DNA from: Deltaproteobacteria bacterium
GTDB taxonomy: Bacteria > Desulfobacterota > Binatia > HRBIN30 > JACQVA1
Assembly (NCBI GenBank): GCA_016178705.1
Contig: JACOST010000015.1
Span: 1-64,000 of the forward strand
DNA: 64,000 nt
Reading direction: 5' to 3'
Of the stretch, positions 31,154 to 40,044 are shown piece after piece. Within the stretch, counting starts at the first letter, position 1, and each line of letters opens with the position of its first letter. The translations under genes were made by a program, and so were the position numbers. Under the pieces are notes generated by a model. It was not told the origin of the DNA. It worked only from the letters and a program-made list of their open reading frames with translations, and made no database searches.

Positions 31154-32706
31154 CGCACAACCATCTTCCTGCCACGTGGATATGCGCTCGCCTCTGTGAG
31201 GTAGGTGAAATCATCACGGGCGGCACGCCAGCGACTTCGCGCGCAGAGTACTATGGCGGCTCAATCCCATTCATCAAACCACCTTCACTGAAAGACAGAC
31301 CGATCATGGGCACTTCAGACTCGCTCACGCCAGTCGGGGCCACTCACGCCAGGATTGTTCCGCCCCACACGATACTTGTGTCGTGCATTGGAAACCTCGG
31401 GAGAACGGGGCTAACGACTCAAGAGACTGCATTCAATCAACAGATCAATGCCATCGTGCCCACCGCGGTCTTGGATCCGCGCTTTGGCTTCTATGCGTGT
31501 CAGCTGCTCCAGTCCGCTCTCGAGGGCGTGGCGTCAGCGACCACGATCTCTATCGTCAACAAGTCCAAGTTCTCGGAGCTTACAATTCCTCTCGCTCCTT
31601 TCCCCGAGCAGCACCGCATCGTCGCCGAGATCGAGAAGCACTTCACGCGGCTCGACGCGGCGGTGGCGGCGTTGGAGCGGACGCGGGCGAATCTGAAGCG
31701 CTACCGCGCCGCCGTGCTCAAGACCGCGTGCGAGGGACGCCTGGTGCCGACCGAAGCCGAACTCGCCCGCACCGAAGGCCGCGACTACGAGCCCGCCGAC
31801 CAATTGCTCGCCCGCATCCTCAAAGAACGCCGCGCTCGCTGGGAAGCCGACCAACTCGCCAAGATGCAGGCGAAGCGCAAGACGGCGAAGGACGAGAAGT
31901 GGAAGACGAGGTACGACGAACCGCAGCTCCCGGATACCTCCGCGCTTCCGAATCTACCGGTAGGTTGGCGATGGGCAACTCTCCCGCAACTCGGCGAATT
32001 GAATCGCGGCAAGTCCAAACATCGCCCGAGGGACGATCCGCGATTGCTCGGCGGGCCGTATCCGTTCATTCAGACCGGCGAGGTGAAGCACTCGGGAGGT
32101 TTCATCCGAAGCCACAGCCAAACATACAGCGAGTTCGGACTGGCCCAGAGTCGGCTATGGCCTGCGGGCACGCTCTGCGTCACCATCGCGGCAAATATCG
32201 CTGATACCGGAATCCTCACGTACGAGGCGTGCTTTCCCGATAGCGTTGTAGGCTTCGTGTTCACCGGCGACCACGTCGTCGTCCGATACATCGAGCGCTT
32301 TTTCAGGACCATCCGCGAACGGTTGACTCACTTCGCGCCCGCCACCGCACAAAAGAACATCAACCTCGAGGTCTTGTCGGATGTCGCAATCGCACTTCCG
32401 CCCCTCGCGGAACAAAACCGCATCGTCGCCGAGGTCGAGCGCCGGCTCTCCGCGATCGACGAACTCGATGCCGTCGTCGACGCCAACCTGAAGCGCGCCG
32501 AGCGGCTGCGCCAATCGATCCTCAAGCGCGCCTTCGAAGGCAAGCTCGTCCCGCAAGACCCCAACGACGAGCCCGCCAGCGTGCTACTGGAGCGGATTCG
32601 GGCGGAGCGGGTCGCAACGCCCACTGCGCCGCGCCATCAGACCAGTAGATCTCCTCGACGACGGCGCGCCCAATCAACAACGGGAGCCACGGCGACCGAG
32701 TCGTGA
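31150..32706 (+). CDS. hsdS: Type I restriction enzyme, specificity (HsdS) subunit
   Basis: 518 residues with two target-recognition domains (about 5-165 and 265-425) and two conserved spacer helices: FPEQHRIVAEIEKHFTRLDAAVAALERTRANLKRYR (central) and LAEQNRIVAEVERRLSAIDELDAVVDANLKRAERLR (C-terminal), the near-repeat typical of HsdS. It sets the sequence specificity of both modification and cleavage. The start is GTG at 31150, overlapping the hsdR stop (GTGA). The tail is short, basic and low-complexity. The 60-bp gap afterwards leads into an unrelated gene pair rather than hsdM. Confidence 0.92.
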   Translation: MTHNHLPATWICARLCEVGEIITGGTPATSRAEYYGGSIPFIKPPSLKDRPIMGTSDSLTPVGATHARIVPPHTILVSCIGNLGRTGLTTQETAFNQQINAIVPTAVLDPRFGFYACQLLQSALEGVASATTISIVNKSKFSELTIPLAPFPEQHRIVAEIEKHFTRLDAAVAALERTRANLKRYRAAVLKTACEGRLVPTEAELARTEGRDYEPADQLLARILKERRARWEADQLAKMQAKRKTAKDEKWKTRYDEPQLPDTSALPNLPVGWRWATLPQLGELNRGKSKHRPRDDPRLLGGPYPFIQTGEVKHSGGFIRSHSQTYSEFGLAQSRLWPAGTLCVTIAANIADTGILTYEACFPDSVVGFVFTGDHVVVRYIERFFRTIRERLTHFAPATAQKNINLEVLSDVAIALPPLAEQNRIVAEVERRLSAIDELDAVVDANLKRAERLRQSILKRAFEGKLVPQDPNDEPASVLLERIRAERVATPTAPRHQTSRSPRRRRAQSTTGATATES

Positions 32707-32766
32707 TGCGTCCCGCTTGCGCACCGACAGATCTTCGCTGTATCTTCGTTACCGAATGGACCCGCA

Positions 32767-33507
32767 ATGAGTGACCGAAGCGCGATCGAATGGACGGACG
32801 CAACGTGGAACCCCGTTCGCGGCTGCGTGAAGGTCAGCCCCGGATGCAAGCACTGCTACGCGGAGACGTTTGCCGAGCGCTTTCGTGGTGTGCCCGGGCA
32901 TCCGTTCGAGCAGGGATTTGATCTCCGCCTCGTCCCCGAGAAGCTCGACGCCCCGCTGCGCTGGCGCACTCCACGGCGAATCTTCGTGAACTCGATGAGC
33001 GATCTGTTCCAGGACGGTGTGCCCGAAGAGTACATCGCTGAGGTTGGCCGGATTATGCAAGCGGCGAACTGGCACACGTACCAAGTCCTGACCAAGCGTC
33101 ACGACCGCATGCGCAAACTCCTGCGCGGATCGCTCGCCTGGCTCGCCCCGTTGCAGCATGTGTGGCTCGGCGTCAGCGTCGAGAACCGGCGCCACGGGCT
33201 GCCCCGCATCGACGCGTTGCGTAAGACGCCGGCATCGGTTCGGTTCCTGTCGATCGAGCCACTCTTGGAAGACTTGGGTCCAATAGATCTTGGAGGCATC
33301 AACTGGGTGATCGTCGGCGGTGAGAGCGGACCACGAGCCCGTCCGATGAAAGAGAATTGGGTTCTGTCAATCCGAGACCAATGCCGGGGGGCAGGGGTGC
33401 CGTTCTTCTTCAAGCAATGGGGCGGAGTGCAGAAGTCGCGAAATGGGAGAGAGTTGCACGGTCGCACATGGAATGAGTTACCTGCCACACTAGGCTTCGA
33501 GTCGTGA
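32767..33507 (+). CDS. DUF5131 / phage Gp37-Gp68-family three-Cys-motif protein (radical-SAM-like)
   Basis: 246 residues. Opens IEWTDATWNPVRGC and has three clustered cysteines at 20, 27 and 30 (CX6CX2C; GCVKVSPGCKHCYAE), the signature of this family and reminiscent of a radical SAM iron-sulfur site. Further motifs: FVNSMSDLFQDGVPE, YQVLTKRHDRM, WLGVSVENRR, FLSIEPLLEDLG, WVIVGGESGPRARPM and FFFKQWGG. The biochemical activity is not established. Its stop overlaps the next gene (GTGA), the typical pairing with TcmP. The pair sits between hsdS and hsdM, implying a role tied to defence or DNA modification. Confidence 0.88.
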   Translation: MSDRSAIEWTDATWNPVRGCVKVSPGCKHCYAETFAERFRGVPGHPFEQGFDLRLVPEKLDAPLRWRTPRRIFVNSMSDLFQDGVPEEYIAEVGRIMQAANWHTYQVLTKRHDRMRKLLRGSLAWLAPLQHVWLGVSVENRRHGLPRIDALRKTPASVRFLSIEPLLEDLGPIDLGGINWVIVGGESGPRARPMKENWVLSIRDQCRGAGVPFFFKQWGGVQKSRNGRELHGRTWNELPATLGFES

Positions 33508-34697
33508 CCGAGACGAGTCGGCCAGCTATGCAGATGCCACCTGAGTACCGCGGCCGGGAACACACCTGGCTGAAGCATCGAGTCCTGCAGCTCTATCTGG
33601 AGGCTTGGGCCCACAAGCTCGGCTCCGTTGCACGTCGGGGCACGGCACGCCTCTGGTACGTTGACTGCTTCGCGGGACCCTGGCACGCGCAGAGCGACGA
33701 TCTTCGCGACACCTCGATCCACATCGGCCTGGAGGCCCTTCAATCGGCGGCGAGAACGTGGGCGAAGGCCGGAGCCAAGATTGAGTTAGGGGCAATCTTC
33801 GTTGAAGAGAACGACGATGCGTTTGTAGAGCTTCAGCGCTTTGTGCATGAGCGTGCTGGCGGTGTTGCGGCGCACCCGTTGCATGGTTCATTCGGCAGCC
33901 AACTGAGCGAAATAAAGCGTTGCATTGGATCAGATGCGGCGTTTCTCTTTGTCGACCCGACCGGCTGGAAGGGTGCTGCAATGGAGTTCATAGCTCCGCT
34001 GGCACACCAGCCTCGCCGCGATGTGCTTGTCAACGTGATGTTCAACGACGTTAACCGATTCCGGAACGCGCCGCAGGACTTCATCAGGGCGCAGATGCGC
34101 GAGTTCTTCGGACTGGTGGACGCAGACATTCCGCCTGGTCTCGATGAGGAGCAGCTCATGAGCCTCTATCGTAAGCGACTCAAGGGAGCGTGCAGTCTTC
34201 GGTTTGCCGCCGACTTGGTTGTTCCGCACCCGTTTCAAGAGCGCACCAAGTTCCGACTCGTCGTCGGTGGCCACCACGAAGAAGTCATTCGGCTTTTCCG
34301 CGACGTGGAGCGGCGAGTAGTTGGACAGGAGGCATCCGTCGTCCGTGTCGGGGCAAAGGAGCGGAAGCAGTTCGAACGCACACACCAGCCGCTGTTGTTC
34401 GCGCCCCAAGCTCCCGACACTGATCAAAGCTACAAGGCTCTGCGCCTAGAAGGCCTTCAGGAGGTAGAGTTGTTTGTGCCCGAGTTCGTTCGGTCGCAGG
34501 GTTCGGTCTCGTATCGAAAACTGTGGCCTCCCGTTTTGGAAGCCTGCCACATCACGGAATCGGATTTGAAGAAGCGTCTTTGGGACATGGATCGGGAAGG
34601 ACGGATCGTGCTAACCAACGTTGGATCGAACGATCGCTCCGTGAAGGAGCACCACCGGATCATGCTGCCCGGTGAACCGCAGCCGGTGTTGCGCTGA
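33504..34697 (+). CDS. tcmP: Three-Cys-motif partner protein TcmP
   Basis: 397 residues. The N-terminal half has a methyltransferase-like Rossmann layout: HTWLKHRVLQLYLEAW, LWYVDCFAGPW (resembling motif I D-x-FAG-x-G) and FLFVDPTGWKG (resembling motif IV). The C-terminal half has winged-helix character (YRKLWPPVLEACHITESDLKKRLWDMDREGRI). TcmP proteins are known from their constant association with three-Cys-motif (DUF5131/Gp37-Gp68) genes. The start is GTG overlapping the previous stop. The last Gly of a usual FAGxG is Trp here, so catalytic competence is open. Confidence 0.85.
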   Translation: MTETSRPAMQMPPEYRGREHTWLKHRVLQLYLEAWAHKLGSVARRGTARLWYVDCFAGPWHAQSDDLRDTSIHIGLEALQSAARTWAKAGAKIELGAIFVEENDDAFVELQRFVHERAGGVAAHPLHGSFGSQLSEIKRCIGSDAAFLFVDPTGWKGAAMEFIAPLAHQPRRDVLVNVMFNDVNRFRNAPQDFIRAQMREFFGLVDADIPPGLDEEQLMSLYRKRLKGACSLRFAADLVVPHPFQERTKFRLVVGGHHEEVIRLFRDVERRVVGQEASVVRVGAKERKQFERTHQPLLFAPQAPDTDQSYKALRLEGLQEVELFVPEFVRSQGSVSYRKLWPPVLEACHITESDLKKRLWDMDREGRIVLTNVGSNDRSVKEHHRIMLPGEPQPVLR

Positions 34698-34715
34698 GCC
34701 GCGGAGCGAAGTGAA

Positions 34716-36212
34716 GTGAGCAACCACTCCCAACAGATCGTCCAGAAACTGTGGAGCTACTGCAACGTCCTGCGCGACGATGGGCTGTCGTACGGCGACT
34801 ACGTCGAGCAGCTCACGTGTTTGCTGTTCCTCAAGATGATGCACGAGCGGACGCTGGAGCCGTGGAATCAGCCATCGCCGATTCCGGCCAGCTTCGACTG
34901 GCCGAGCCTGCTCGCGAAAGATGGTGACGCGCTCGAGGCGCACTACCGCCACGTGCTCGAATCGCTCGGCAAGAGCAAGGGCATGCTCGGCATCATCTTT
35001 CGTAAGGCGCAGAACAAAATCCAAGATCCAGCTAAGCTCCGAAAGCTCATCGCGGATCTGATCGATCGCGAGCAGTGGACTTCGCTCGAAGCCGACGTGA
35101 AGGGCGACGCCTACGAAGGATTGCTGGAGAAGAACGCGCAAGACATCAAGGGCGGCGCCGGACAGTACTTCACGCCGCGTCCGCTGATCGCCGCGATCGT
35201 CGAAGTGGTGCGGCCGAAGCCGGGCGAGACGGTCTGCGATCCCGCCTGTGGCACCGGCGGCTTCCTGCTCGCCGCGCACGACTACATCGCCAAGCACTCG
35301 CCGAATCTCGACAAGGATCAGAAGCGCCACCTGAAACTCGAAGCGCTGCACGGTGTCGAGATCGTCGACAACGTCACCCGCTTGTGCGCGATGAATTTGT
35401 TCCTGCACGGTGTCGGTCCGAGTGGGGACGAAACGCTACCGCCCGTCCGCACTGACGACAGTCTGCGCGCCGATCCAGGCAATCGCTTCGAAGTCGTGCT
35501 CACCAACCCGCCGTTCGGCAAGAAGTCGAGCGTGCTGGTCGTCAACGAGGAAGGTGACGAGGAGCGCCAGGCGCTCACCGTCGTGCGCGACGACTTCTGG
35601 ACCTCGACGACGAACAAGCAGCTCAACTTCGTTCAGCACGTGAAGACGCTACTCAAGATCAACGGCCGCGCCGCGGTCGTCGTGCCCGACAATGTCCTGT
35701 TCGAAGGCGGCGCCGGCGAAACCGTGCGGCGCAAGTTGCTGCAAGAGTGCGACGTACACACGCTGCTGCGATTGCCGACGGGCATCTTCTACGCGCAAGG
35801 CGTGAAGGCGAACGTGCTGTTCTTCGACCGCAAGCCCGCGAGCCCCGACGCGTGGACGAAGAAACTTTGGATCTACGATCTGCGCACCAATCAACACTTC
35901 ACGTTGAAGACCAACCCGCTCAAGCGCGCCGACCTCGACGAGTTCGTGGCGTGCTATCGGCCGGAGAATCGCCACGACCGTACGCCGACATGGTCTAAGG
36001 AGAATCCCACCGGCCACTGGCGCGCGTTCGCCTACGACGAGCTGTTGCAACGCGACAAGGTCAGCCTCGACATCTTCTGGCTGAAGGACGAAAGCCTCGA
36101 AAGCTCCGACAACCTACCCAATCCCGATGTCATCGCCGCCGACATCGCCGAAGATCTGCGCGCCGCGTTGGAGCAGTTCGAGACGATCCAAGGCGAGATT
36201 TCACGTGGCTAG
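34716..36212 (+). CDS. hsdM: Type I restriction enzyme, modification (HsdM) subunit, N6-adenine methyltransferase
   Basis: 498 residues. N-terminal helical HsdM_N domain (about 5-130), then the methyltransferase domain with motif I VCDPACGTGGFLLAAHDY, AMNLFLHG and the catalytic NPPFG (motif IV, N6-adenine type), plus GQYFTPRPLI, the HsdM hallmark. With HsdS it methylates the recognition site and with HsdR completes the restriction complex. The start is GTG 34716 with GGAG about 10 nt upstream, 18 bp after tcmP. Being last, separated from hsdS by the DUF5131-tcmP pair, is unusual. Confidence 0.94.
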   Translation: MSNHSQQIVQKLWSYCNVLRDDGLSYGDYVEQLTCLLFLKMMHERTLEPWNQPSPIPASFDWPSLLAKDGDALEAHYRHVLESLGKSKGMLGIIFRKAQNKIQDPAKLRKLIADLIDREQWTSLEADVKGDAYEGLLEKNAQDIKGGAGQYFTPRPLIAAIVEVVRPKPGETVCDPACGTGGFLLAAHDYIAKHSPNLDKDQKRHLKLEALHGVEIVDNVTRLCAMNLFLHGVGPSGDETLPPVRTDDSLRADPGNRFEVVLTNPPFGKKSSVLVVNEEGDEERQALTVVRDDFWTSTTNKQLNFVQHVKTLLKINGRAAVVVPDNVLFEGGAGETVRRKLLQECDVHTLLRLPTGIFYAQGVKANVLFFDRKPASPDAWTKKLWIYDLRTNQHFTLKTNPLKRADLDEFVACYRPENRHDRTPTWSKENPTGHWRAFAYDELLQRDKVSLDIFWLKDESLESSDNLPNPDVIAADIAEDLRAALEQFETIQGEISRG

Positions 36213-36309
36213 CGAACGCGTCGGATCGCCCAATCAAGGACGGTGAGCGCTGCCAGCGTTGCGGCCCTCAATTTCTTTCACCGGAGCTTTCCGCTAAGGT
36301 GCCGCGCCA

Positions 36310-37725
36310 ATGGCGCGGACACCGGTAATTCGATCCAAGCGTGCACGGGGGCAGCACGCTAAGGCCGGACACAAGGCATGGCTCGGGCGCATGAGCGAGC
36401 CGACCGATCGGCTCGTCGATGCGTTTACGACCTCATTGGCGGTCGATCAGCGGCTGTTTCCGCAAGACATCGCCGGCAGCATTGCGCATTGTCGCATGCT
36501 CGGGCGCCAGCGCATCATTCCGGTGGCCGAGGCGCGCCGGATCGTTGCGGCGCTCGAACAGATATTTGAAGAACTGCGACGCGGTCGCTTCCGTTTCGCC
36601 CCCACCGACGAAGACATCCACATGGCCATCGAGCGGCGCTTGATCGAAAAGATCGGCGCGGTTGGCGGCAAGCTGCACACCGCTCGCAGCCGCAACGATC
36701 AGGTGGCCACCGATTTCCGCCTCTACCTGAAGGAAGCCATCGCGATCCTCGATCAGTTGCTCGGCGCACTGCAAGCGGCGCTGCGCGACTTGGCGCGGCG
36801 TCACCGCGATGTGATCATGCCCGGCTACACCCATTTGCAGCCGGCGCAACCGGTGCTGTTTGCGCATCATCTGATAGCCTACATCGAGATGCTGCGGCGC
36901 GATCGCGAACGGTTCGCCGCCTGCCGCGTCCACGTCGACGTACTGCCGCTGGGCTCGGGTGCGCTCGCGGGCACGACGTTTCCGATCGATCGGACGTTCG
37001 TCGCCAAGGAGCTAGGTTTCCGCGCGATCAGCGCCAATAGTCTCGACGCAGTGAGCGACCGCGACTTCGCGGTCGAGTTCCTCGCCGCCGCCGCCACGCT
37101 CGGCATGCACTTGAGCCGGTTCGCGGAAGAGATCGTGCTCTGGTCGGCGCAAGAATTTCGTTTCATCGAGTTGCCCGACAGCTTTGCCACCGGCAGCTCG
37201 ATGATGCCGCAGAAGAAGAATCCCGACGTTGCCGAATTGATCCGCGGCAAGACCGGCCGCCTGTACGGCAACCTGATGGCGCTGCTGACGGTGCTGAAGG
37301 GGTTGCCGCTTTCGTACAATCGTGACCTGCAGGAAGACAAAACGATCGTGTTCGACAGTTTCGACACGATTCACGACAGCCTCGAAGTGCTGACGGCGAT
37401 GGTGCCGCGGCTGCGCGTGAATGCCGATCGCATGCGCGCCGCAGCCAACGCCGGCTTTATCTTGGCGACCGAGTTGGCCGACTACCTGGCGACCAAAGGT
37501 GTGCCGTTTCGGCAAGCGCACGGCATCGTCGGCGCAGTGGTGCGCGATTGTATCGAGCGCGGCGCGACGCTGGATCAGCTCACCCTGGCTGAGCTGCGCC
37601 GCTTCTCGCCGCACTTCGATCGCGATGTGCGGCGCTGGCTGACGTTGGAGGCGGCGGTGAATCGGCGGCGCGCGCCGGGTGGAACGTCATCGCGCAACGT
37701 GCGCCGGGCGCTGCGAGAACGGTAG
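36310..37725 (+). CDS. argH: Argininosuccinate lyase
   Basis: 471 residues. Motifs: KAWLGRMSEPTDRLVDAF (equivalent of KLWGGRFSEPTD), DIHMAIERRL, LHTARSRNDQVATDFRLY, MPGYTHLQPAQPVLFAHHL and the signature GSSMMPQKKNPDVAELIR with the catalytic Ser. It cleaves argininosuccinate to arginine and fumarate, the last step of arginine synthesis. The 25 N-terminal basic residues before KAWLGR are longer than usual; an internal start would delete part of the fold, so 36310 is kept. A small lipoprotein and the dap genes follow. Confidence 0.94.
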   Translation: MARTPVIRSKRARGQHAKAGHKAWLGRMSEPTDRLVDAFTTSLAVDQRLFPQDIAGSIAHCRMLGRQRIIPVAEARRIVAALEQIFEELRRGRFRFAPTDEDIHMAIERRLIEKIGAVGGKLHTARSRNDQVATDFRLYLKEAIAILDQLLGALQAALRDLARRHRDVIMPGYTHLQPAQPVLFAHHLIAYIEMLRRDRERFAACRVHVDVLPLGSGALAGTTFPIDRTFVAKELGFRAISANSLDAVSDRDFAVEFLAAAATLGMHLSRFAEEIVLWSAQEFRFIELPDSFATGSSMMPQKKNPDVAELIRGKTGRLYGNLMALLTVLKGLPLSYNRDLQEDKTIVFDSFDTIHDSLEVLTAMVPRLRVNADRMRAAANAGFILATELADYLATKGVPFRQAHGIVGAVVRDCIERGATLDQLTLAELRRFSPHFDRDVRRWLTLEAAVNRRRAPGGTSSRNVRRALRER

Positions 37726-37744
37726 TGGTGCAAGACGCTGAGGA

Positions 37745-37763
37745 CACCGGCAAGATGCCGGTG
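37745..37763. repeat. Palindromic repeat over the start of a lipoprotein gene
   Basis: CACCGGC-AAGAT-GCCGGTG: 7-bp arms and a 5-nt spacer, within a wider sequence (GACACCGGCAAGATGCCGGT) of the kind scattered between genes in many GC-rich genomes. It lies between the argH stop and the likely start of the lipoprotein. Confidence 0.55.
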
Positions 37764-37769
37764 CCACTG

Positions 37770-38261
37770 ATGCCGCGGGCTGCTCGAGTGTGCGCGGCGG
37801 TGGTCGTTGCCGCGCTCGGAGTGATCGCGTGTGGCCGCCGAACGTTTCCCAAACCGCCCGAATTGGTCGCGCCGCAAGCGATCACGGATCTGCGCGCTGA
37901 GAATCAGCGCGATGGCGTGCTGTTGGTGTGGGGTCGTCCGGCGAAGCACGTCGACGGCGCGGTGCTGCTCGATCTCGGCAGCTTCATCGTCGAGCGCGCA
38001 CCGGGCGACGGTTCCGCGGGGTTCCAGCCGCTGACCACGATCGAACTCAACGACCGCGAGCGCTTTCGCCAAACCAAAAGCTTCCGCTATCTCGACTCCG
38101 AGCCGCAGGTCGGCCGCAGCTACCTCTATCGCGTGGTGGCGATGACCGACGATGGCTACAAGAGTGAGCCCTCGAACGCCGTGGCGCTGACGCGTGAAAT
38201 CCCGGCCGTGCCGCCGCCCCCGCACGCTCGTGGGAAATCGGCGCCCGCGCCGGCGCGCTAG
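37770..38261 (+). CDS. Small lipoprotein with fibronectin type III-like domain
   Basis: 163 residues from ATG 37770. MPRAARVCAAVVVAALGVIA-C gives a lipoprotein signal. The mature part (about 30-140) looks like one FnIII domain: PQAITDLRAENQRDGVLLVWGRP, YLDSEPQVGRSYLYRVVAMTDDGYKSEPSN. A Pro/Ala-rich tail follows. Deltaproteobacteria often have a short lipoprotein between argH and the lysine genes; the role is unknown. The frame continues upstream to 37725 through a palindromic repeat, so the upstream codons are probably not translated; no Shine-Dalgarno settles the start. Confidence 0.65.
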   Translation: MPRAARVCAAVVVAALGVIACGRRTFPKPPELVAPQAITDLRAENQRDGVLLVWGRPAKHVDGAVLLDLGSFIVERAPGDGSAGFQPLTTIELNDRERFRQTKSFRYLDSEPQVGRSYLYRVVAMTDDGYKSEPSNAVALTREIPAVPPPPHARGKSAPAPAR

Positions 38262-38315
38262 AAATTGACCCGCTGAATCCGCGCGTGGTACTGCTCTCGC
38301 GCAAGTAGCTCCTCT

Positions 38316-39158
38316 ATGGACACCCTCCGTTTCACCAAGATGCATGGACTCGGCAACGACTATGTGTACGTCGATGCGTTCGCGCAGTCAGTGCGCGATC
38401 CGGCGGCGCTGGCGCGCCGCGTCAGCCCGCGGCACACGGGGATCGGTTCGGACGGTCTCATCCTCATTTGTCCGTCGAGTGCCGCCGACTGTCGCATGGA
38501 GATGTACAACGCCGACGGCAGTCGCGGGCAGATGTGCGGCAACGGCATCCGCTGCGTCGGCAAGTACGCCTACGACCACGGTCTCGCGCGCCGCAATCCG
38601 ATGCGGATCGAAACCGACGCCGGGATCAAGGAGCTGCAACTCGAACTGCATGGTGATCGCGTGGCCAGCGTCACGGTCGATATGGGTGAGCCGATTCTCG
38701 ATGGGCCGCTGATTCCAGTGGCCGCCGAAGGCAGAGTGATCGACGCGCCGCTGACGGTTGACGGGAAGGCGTGGCGGATCACCTGCGTATCGATGGGCAA
38801 TCCGCACTGCGTGGTATTCGTCGATGACGTTGCGCCGCTGGCGCTCGCGTCGCTTGGCCCGCAGTTCGAAGGCCACGCGTTTTTCCCGAAGCGGGTCAAC
38901 ACCGAGTTCATTCAAGTAGTCAGCTCGCGCGAGTTGCGCATGCGAGTGTGGGAGCGCGGCTCGGGCGAAACCGAAGCGTGCGGCACCGGCGCGTGCGCGT
39001 CGGTGGTGGCGGCGGTGCTGAACGGGAAATGCGAACGCCGCGCCACAGTTCGGCTGCGCGGCGGCAATCTCGCCATCGAGTGGCGCGCAAGCGACGGGCA
39101 CGTCATGATGACGGGGCCGGCGACGGAAGTTTTCAGCGGGCAATTGGAGGTAGAGTAA
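38316..39158 (+). CDS. dapF: Diaminopimelate epimerase
   Basis: 280 residues. Both catalytic cysteines are present: Cys74 in MCGNGIRC and Cys222 in ETEACGTGACAS. Other motifs: MHGLGNDYVYVDA, GIGSDGLI and SMGNPHCVVFVDD. It converts LL- to meso-diaminopimelate for lysine and peptidoglycan. The stop overlaps dapA by 1 bp (TAATG). Confidence 0.96.
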   Translation: MDTLRFTKMHGLGNDYVYVDAFAQSVRDPAALARRVSPRHTGIGSDGLILICPSSAADCRMEMYNADGSRGQMCGNGIRCVGKYAYDHGLARRNPMRIETDAGIKELQLELHGDRVASVTVDMGEPILDGPLIPVAAEGRVIDAPLTVDGKAWRITCVSMGNPHCVVFVDDVAPLALASLGPQFEGHAFFPKRVNTEFIQVVSSRELRMRVWERGSGETEACGTGACASVVAAVLNGKCERRATVRLRGGNLAIEWRASDGHVMMTGPATEVFSGQLEVE

Positions 39159-40042
39159 TGGCAGCGCCGCGATTCAGTGGAACCATGACGGCGCTCGTGA
39201 CGCCGTTTCGTGATGGGCAGATCGATGCCGACGCGTTGGCACACCTGGTGGACATACAAATCGCCGCCGGTATCAGCGCGCTGGTTCCGTGCGGGAGCAC
39301 CGGCGAGTCGGCAACCTTGTCGCATGCCGAGCACACCGAGGTTGTGCGGCTGGTGGTGAAGTTTGCGAAGGGACGGGTGCCGGTGATCGCCGGCACCGGA
39401 TCGAACTCGACGAGCGAAGCGATTGCGTTGACTAAGGCTGCCAAAGAGGCCGGGGCCACCGCGGCGCTCTTGATCTCGCCCTACTACAACAGGCCGACGC
39501 AGGACGGGATCTACCAGCACTACCGCGCGATCGCCGAGGCCACGCGCTTTCCTCTGATCCCGTACAACATTCCCGCGCGCACCGGTTCGAAGATCGAGGC
39601 GGCCACGCTGGCCCGGTTGGCCGACCTCGACGAGGTCATTGGCGTGAAGGAATCGACCGGTTCGCTCGACGAAGTGCAGGAAGTCGCGCGGCTGTGCGGC
39701 GACAAGCTGGAGATCTATTCGGGCGACGACAGTCTCACGCTGCCGGTCATGGCGGTCGGCGGGTGCGGGGTGATCTCGGTGGTGTCGAACGCGTTGCCGA
39801 AGGAATCGGTGGCGATGACCAGCGCGATGCTAGCCGGCGATCTGCCGCGCGCACGCGCGTTGCACTTCAAACTCTTTCCGGCGATTCGCGCCCTGTTTCT
39901 CGAAACGAATCCGATTCCGATCAAAGCCGCGCTGGCGATGATGGGCCTGTGCCGCGACGAACTGCGCTTGCCGTTGCTGCCGATGACTGACGGCCCGCGC
40001 GCGAAACTGCGCGCCGCGTTGCAGGCGATTGGAGCGCTCTGA
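39158..40042 (+). CDS. dapA: 4-hydroxy-tetrahydrodipicolinate synthase
   Basis: 294 residues. Schiff-base Lys164 in GVKESTG, catalytic Tyr in SPYYNRPTQDG, and PCGSTGESATLSHAEH. It condenses pyruvate with aspartate semialdehyde. ATG 39158 overlaps the dapF stop and has GGAGG 7 nt upstream; the frame upstream of it shadows dapF. dapB starts 2 bp after the stop. Confidence 0.96.
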   Translation: MAAPRFSGTMTALVTPFRDGQIDADALAHLVDIQIAAGISALVPCGSTGESATLSHAEHTEVVRLVVKFAKGRVPVIAGTGSNSTSEAIALTKAAKEAGATAALLISPYYNRPTQDGIYQHYRAIAEATRFPLIPYNIPARTGSKIEAATLARLADLDEVIGVKESTGSLDEVQEVARLCGDKLEIYSGDDSLTLPVMAVGGCGVISVVSNALPKESVAMTSAMLAGDLPRARALHFKLFPAIRALFLETNPIPIKAALAMMGLCRDELRLPLLPMTDGPRAKLRAALQAIGAL

Positions 40043-40044
40043 TC

